Source of the DNA: JACOVP01 sp035289145
GTDB taxonomy: Archaea > Nanobdellota > Nanobdellia > SCGC-AAA011-G17 > UBA489
Reading direction: 5' to 3'
NCBI GenBank assembly: GCA_035289145.1
Contig: DATDXZ010000075.1
Location: 1 to 6,071 of the forward strand
Length of the DNA: 6,071 nucleotides
The first letter of the stretch is position 1. Each line of letters opens with the position of its first letter. The notes under the pieces are model-generated. The model saw only the letters and a program-made list of their open reading frames with translations. It did not search any database and was not told the DNA's origin. Both the position numbers and the translations under genes were made by a program. Positions 5,881 to 6,071 of this stretch are shown here, one piece after another.

Positions 5881-5887
5881 TTACACT

Positions 5888-6071
5888 ATGACAATAGCAC
5901 TTGCAGAATATAAGTTTAATAGACACATTTATAATCTCGTCTTTGACGAATTAGGACGAGCAGTTCTCAGAATACACAATGAACTATTTCGAGGAACACA
6001 AATAGCAGATACTACAGAATACCGAGAAGATCAACCTATTGCAAATTCCAATGTTCCACGAGCATTAAGCT
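5888..6071 (+). CDS. Hypothetical protein, 3'-truncated by the window edge
   Basis: ATG at 5888 opens a frame with no stop for the remaining 61 codons. It begins MTIALAEYKFNRHIYNLVFD and continues through a charged, mixed region including LGRAVLRIHNELFRG and the final NSNVPRALS. It is preceded by a well-formed BRE/TATA promoter and AAGGAG seven bases before the start, which makes it a real gene despite its short visible length. No signal peptide, membrane helix or cysteine is visible, so the product is probably cytoplasmic. I do not recognise a family. It is transcribed divergently from the toxin-antitoxin operon; an operator in the shared 107-base gap could affect both, but nothing shows a functional link. 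Confidence 0.7.
   Translation, partial: MTIALAEYKFNRHIYNLVFDELGRAVLRIHNELFRGTQIADTTEYREDQPIANSNVPRALS

Noticed and set aside
1..6071. CRISPR array, tRNA/rRNA genes, insertion sequence or phage genes
   Set aside because: No regularly spaced repeats, cloverleaf or conserved rRNA stretches, transposase motifs or terminal inverted repeats were seen on reading.

Overview
The window reads as chromosomal DNA of an AT-rich archaeon, possibly of the DPANN type, although the lineage is inferred and not shown. The support is as follows. TATA-like boxes of archaeal type sit about 22-31 bases before three start codons that lack Shine-Dalgarno sequences, which suggests leaderless mRNAs. A PHP-family Endonuclease Q ends in a PCNA-binding motif. 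TGA is used only as a stop, so the standard code applies.

Left part (1-3632): two short co-directional units of exported proteins. The first gene is cut by the window edge. It is followed after one base by a lipoprotein gene with a TTG start. A third gene, again a lipoprotein, has its own TATA-like promoter and is followed after one base by a small four-helix membrane protein. The two lipoproteins are clear paralogues: both have a lipobox, an FVPNxPP motif, two similarly placed cysteine pairs and a C-terminal beta-rich module. The first gene appears to share at least the C-terminal module. I know no named family for them; they look like a lineage-specific set of cell-surface proteins.

Middle (3676-4920): a full-length EndoQ-like DNA repair nuclease with a PHP metal site, a zinc-binding insert and a C-terminal PIP box. 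It appears to be a stand-alone transcription unit.

Right part (4936-5780, minus strand): a toxin-antitoxin pair that converges on the EndoQ gene. A DUF3368-type PIN-domain toxin comes first and overlaps, by ATGA, an antitoxin that joins a ribbon-helix-helix DNA-binding segment to a UPF0175-like segment. The order is toxin before antitoxin. The toxin start appears leaderless, while the antitoxin has a strong Shine-Dalgarno sequence. Between the toxin's TATA box and its start codon lie two direct copies of ACAATGTA, a plausible autoregulatory operator. A divergent promoter then drives a gene at 5888 that runs off the right end and that I cannot identify.

No RNA genes, insertion sequences or CRISPR arrays were seen. 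The most interesting points are the paralogous surface-protein cluster and the architecture and expression logic of the toxin-antitoxin unit.
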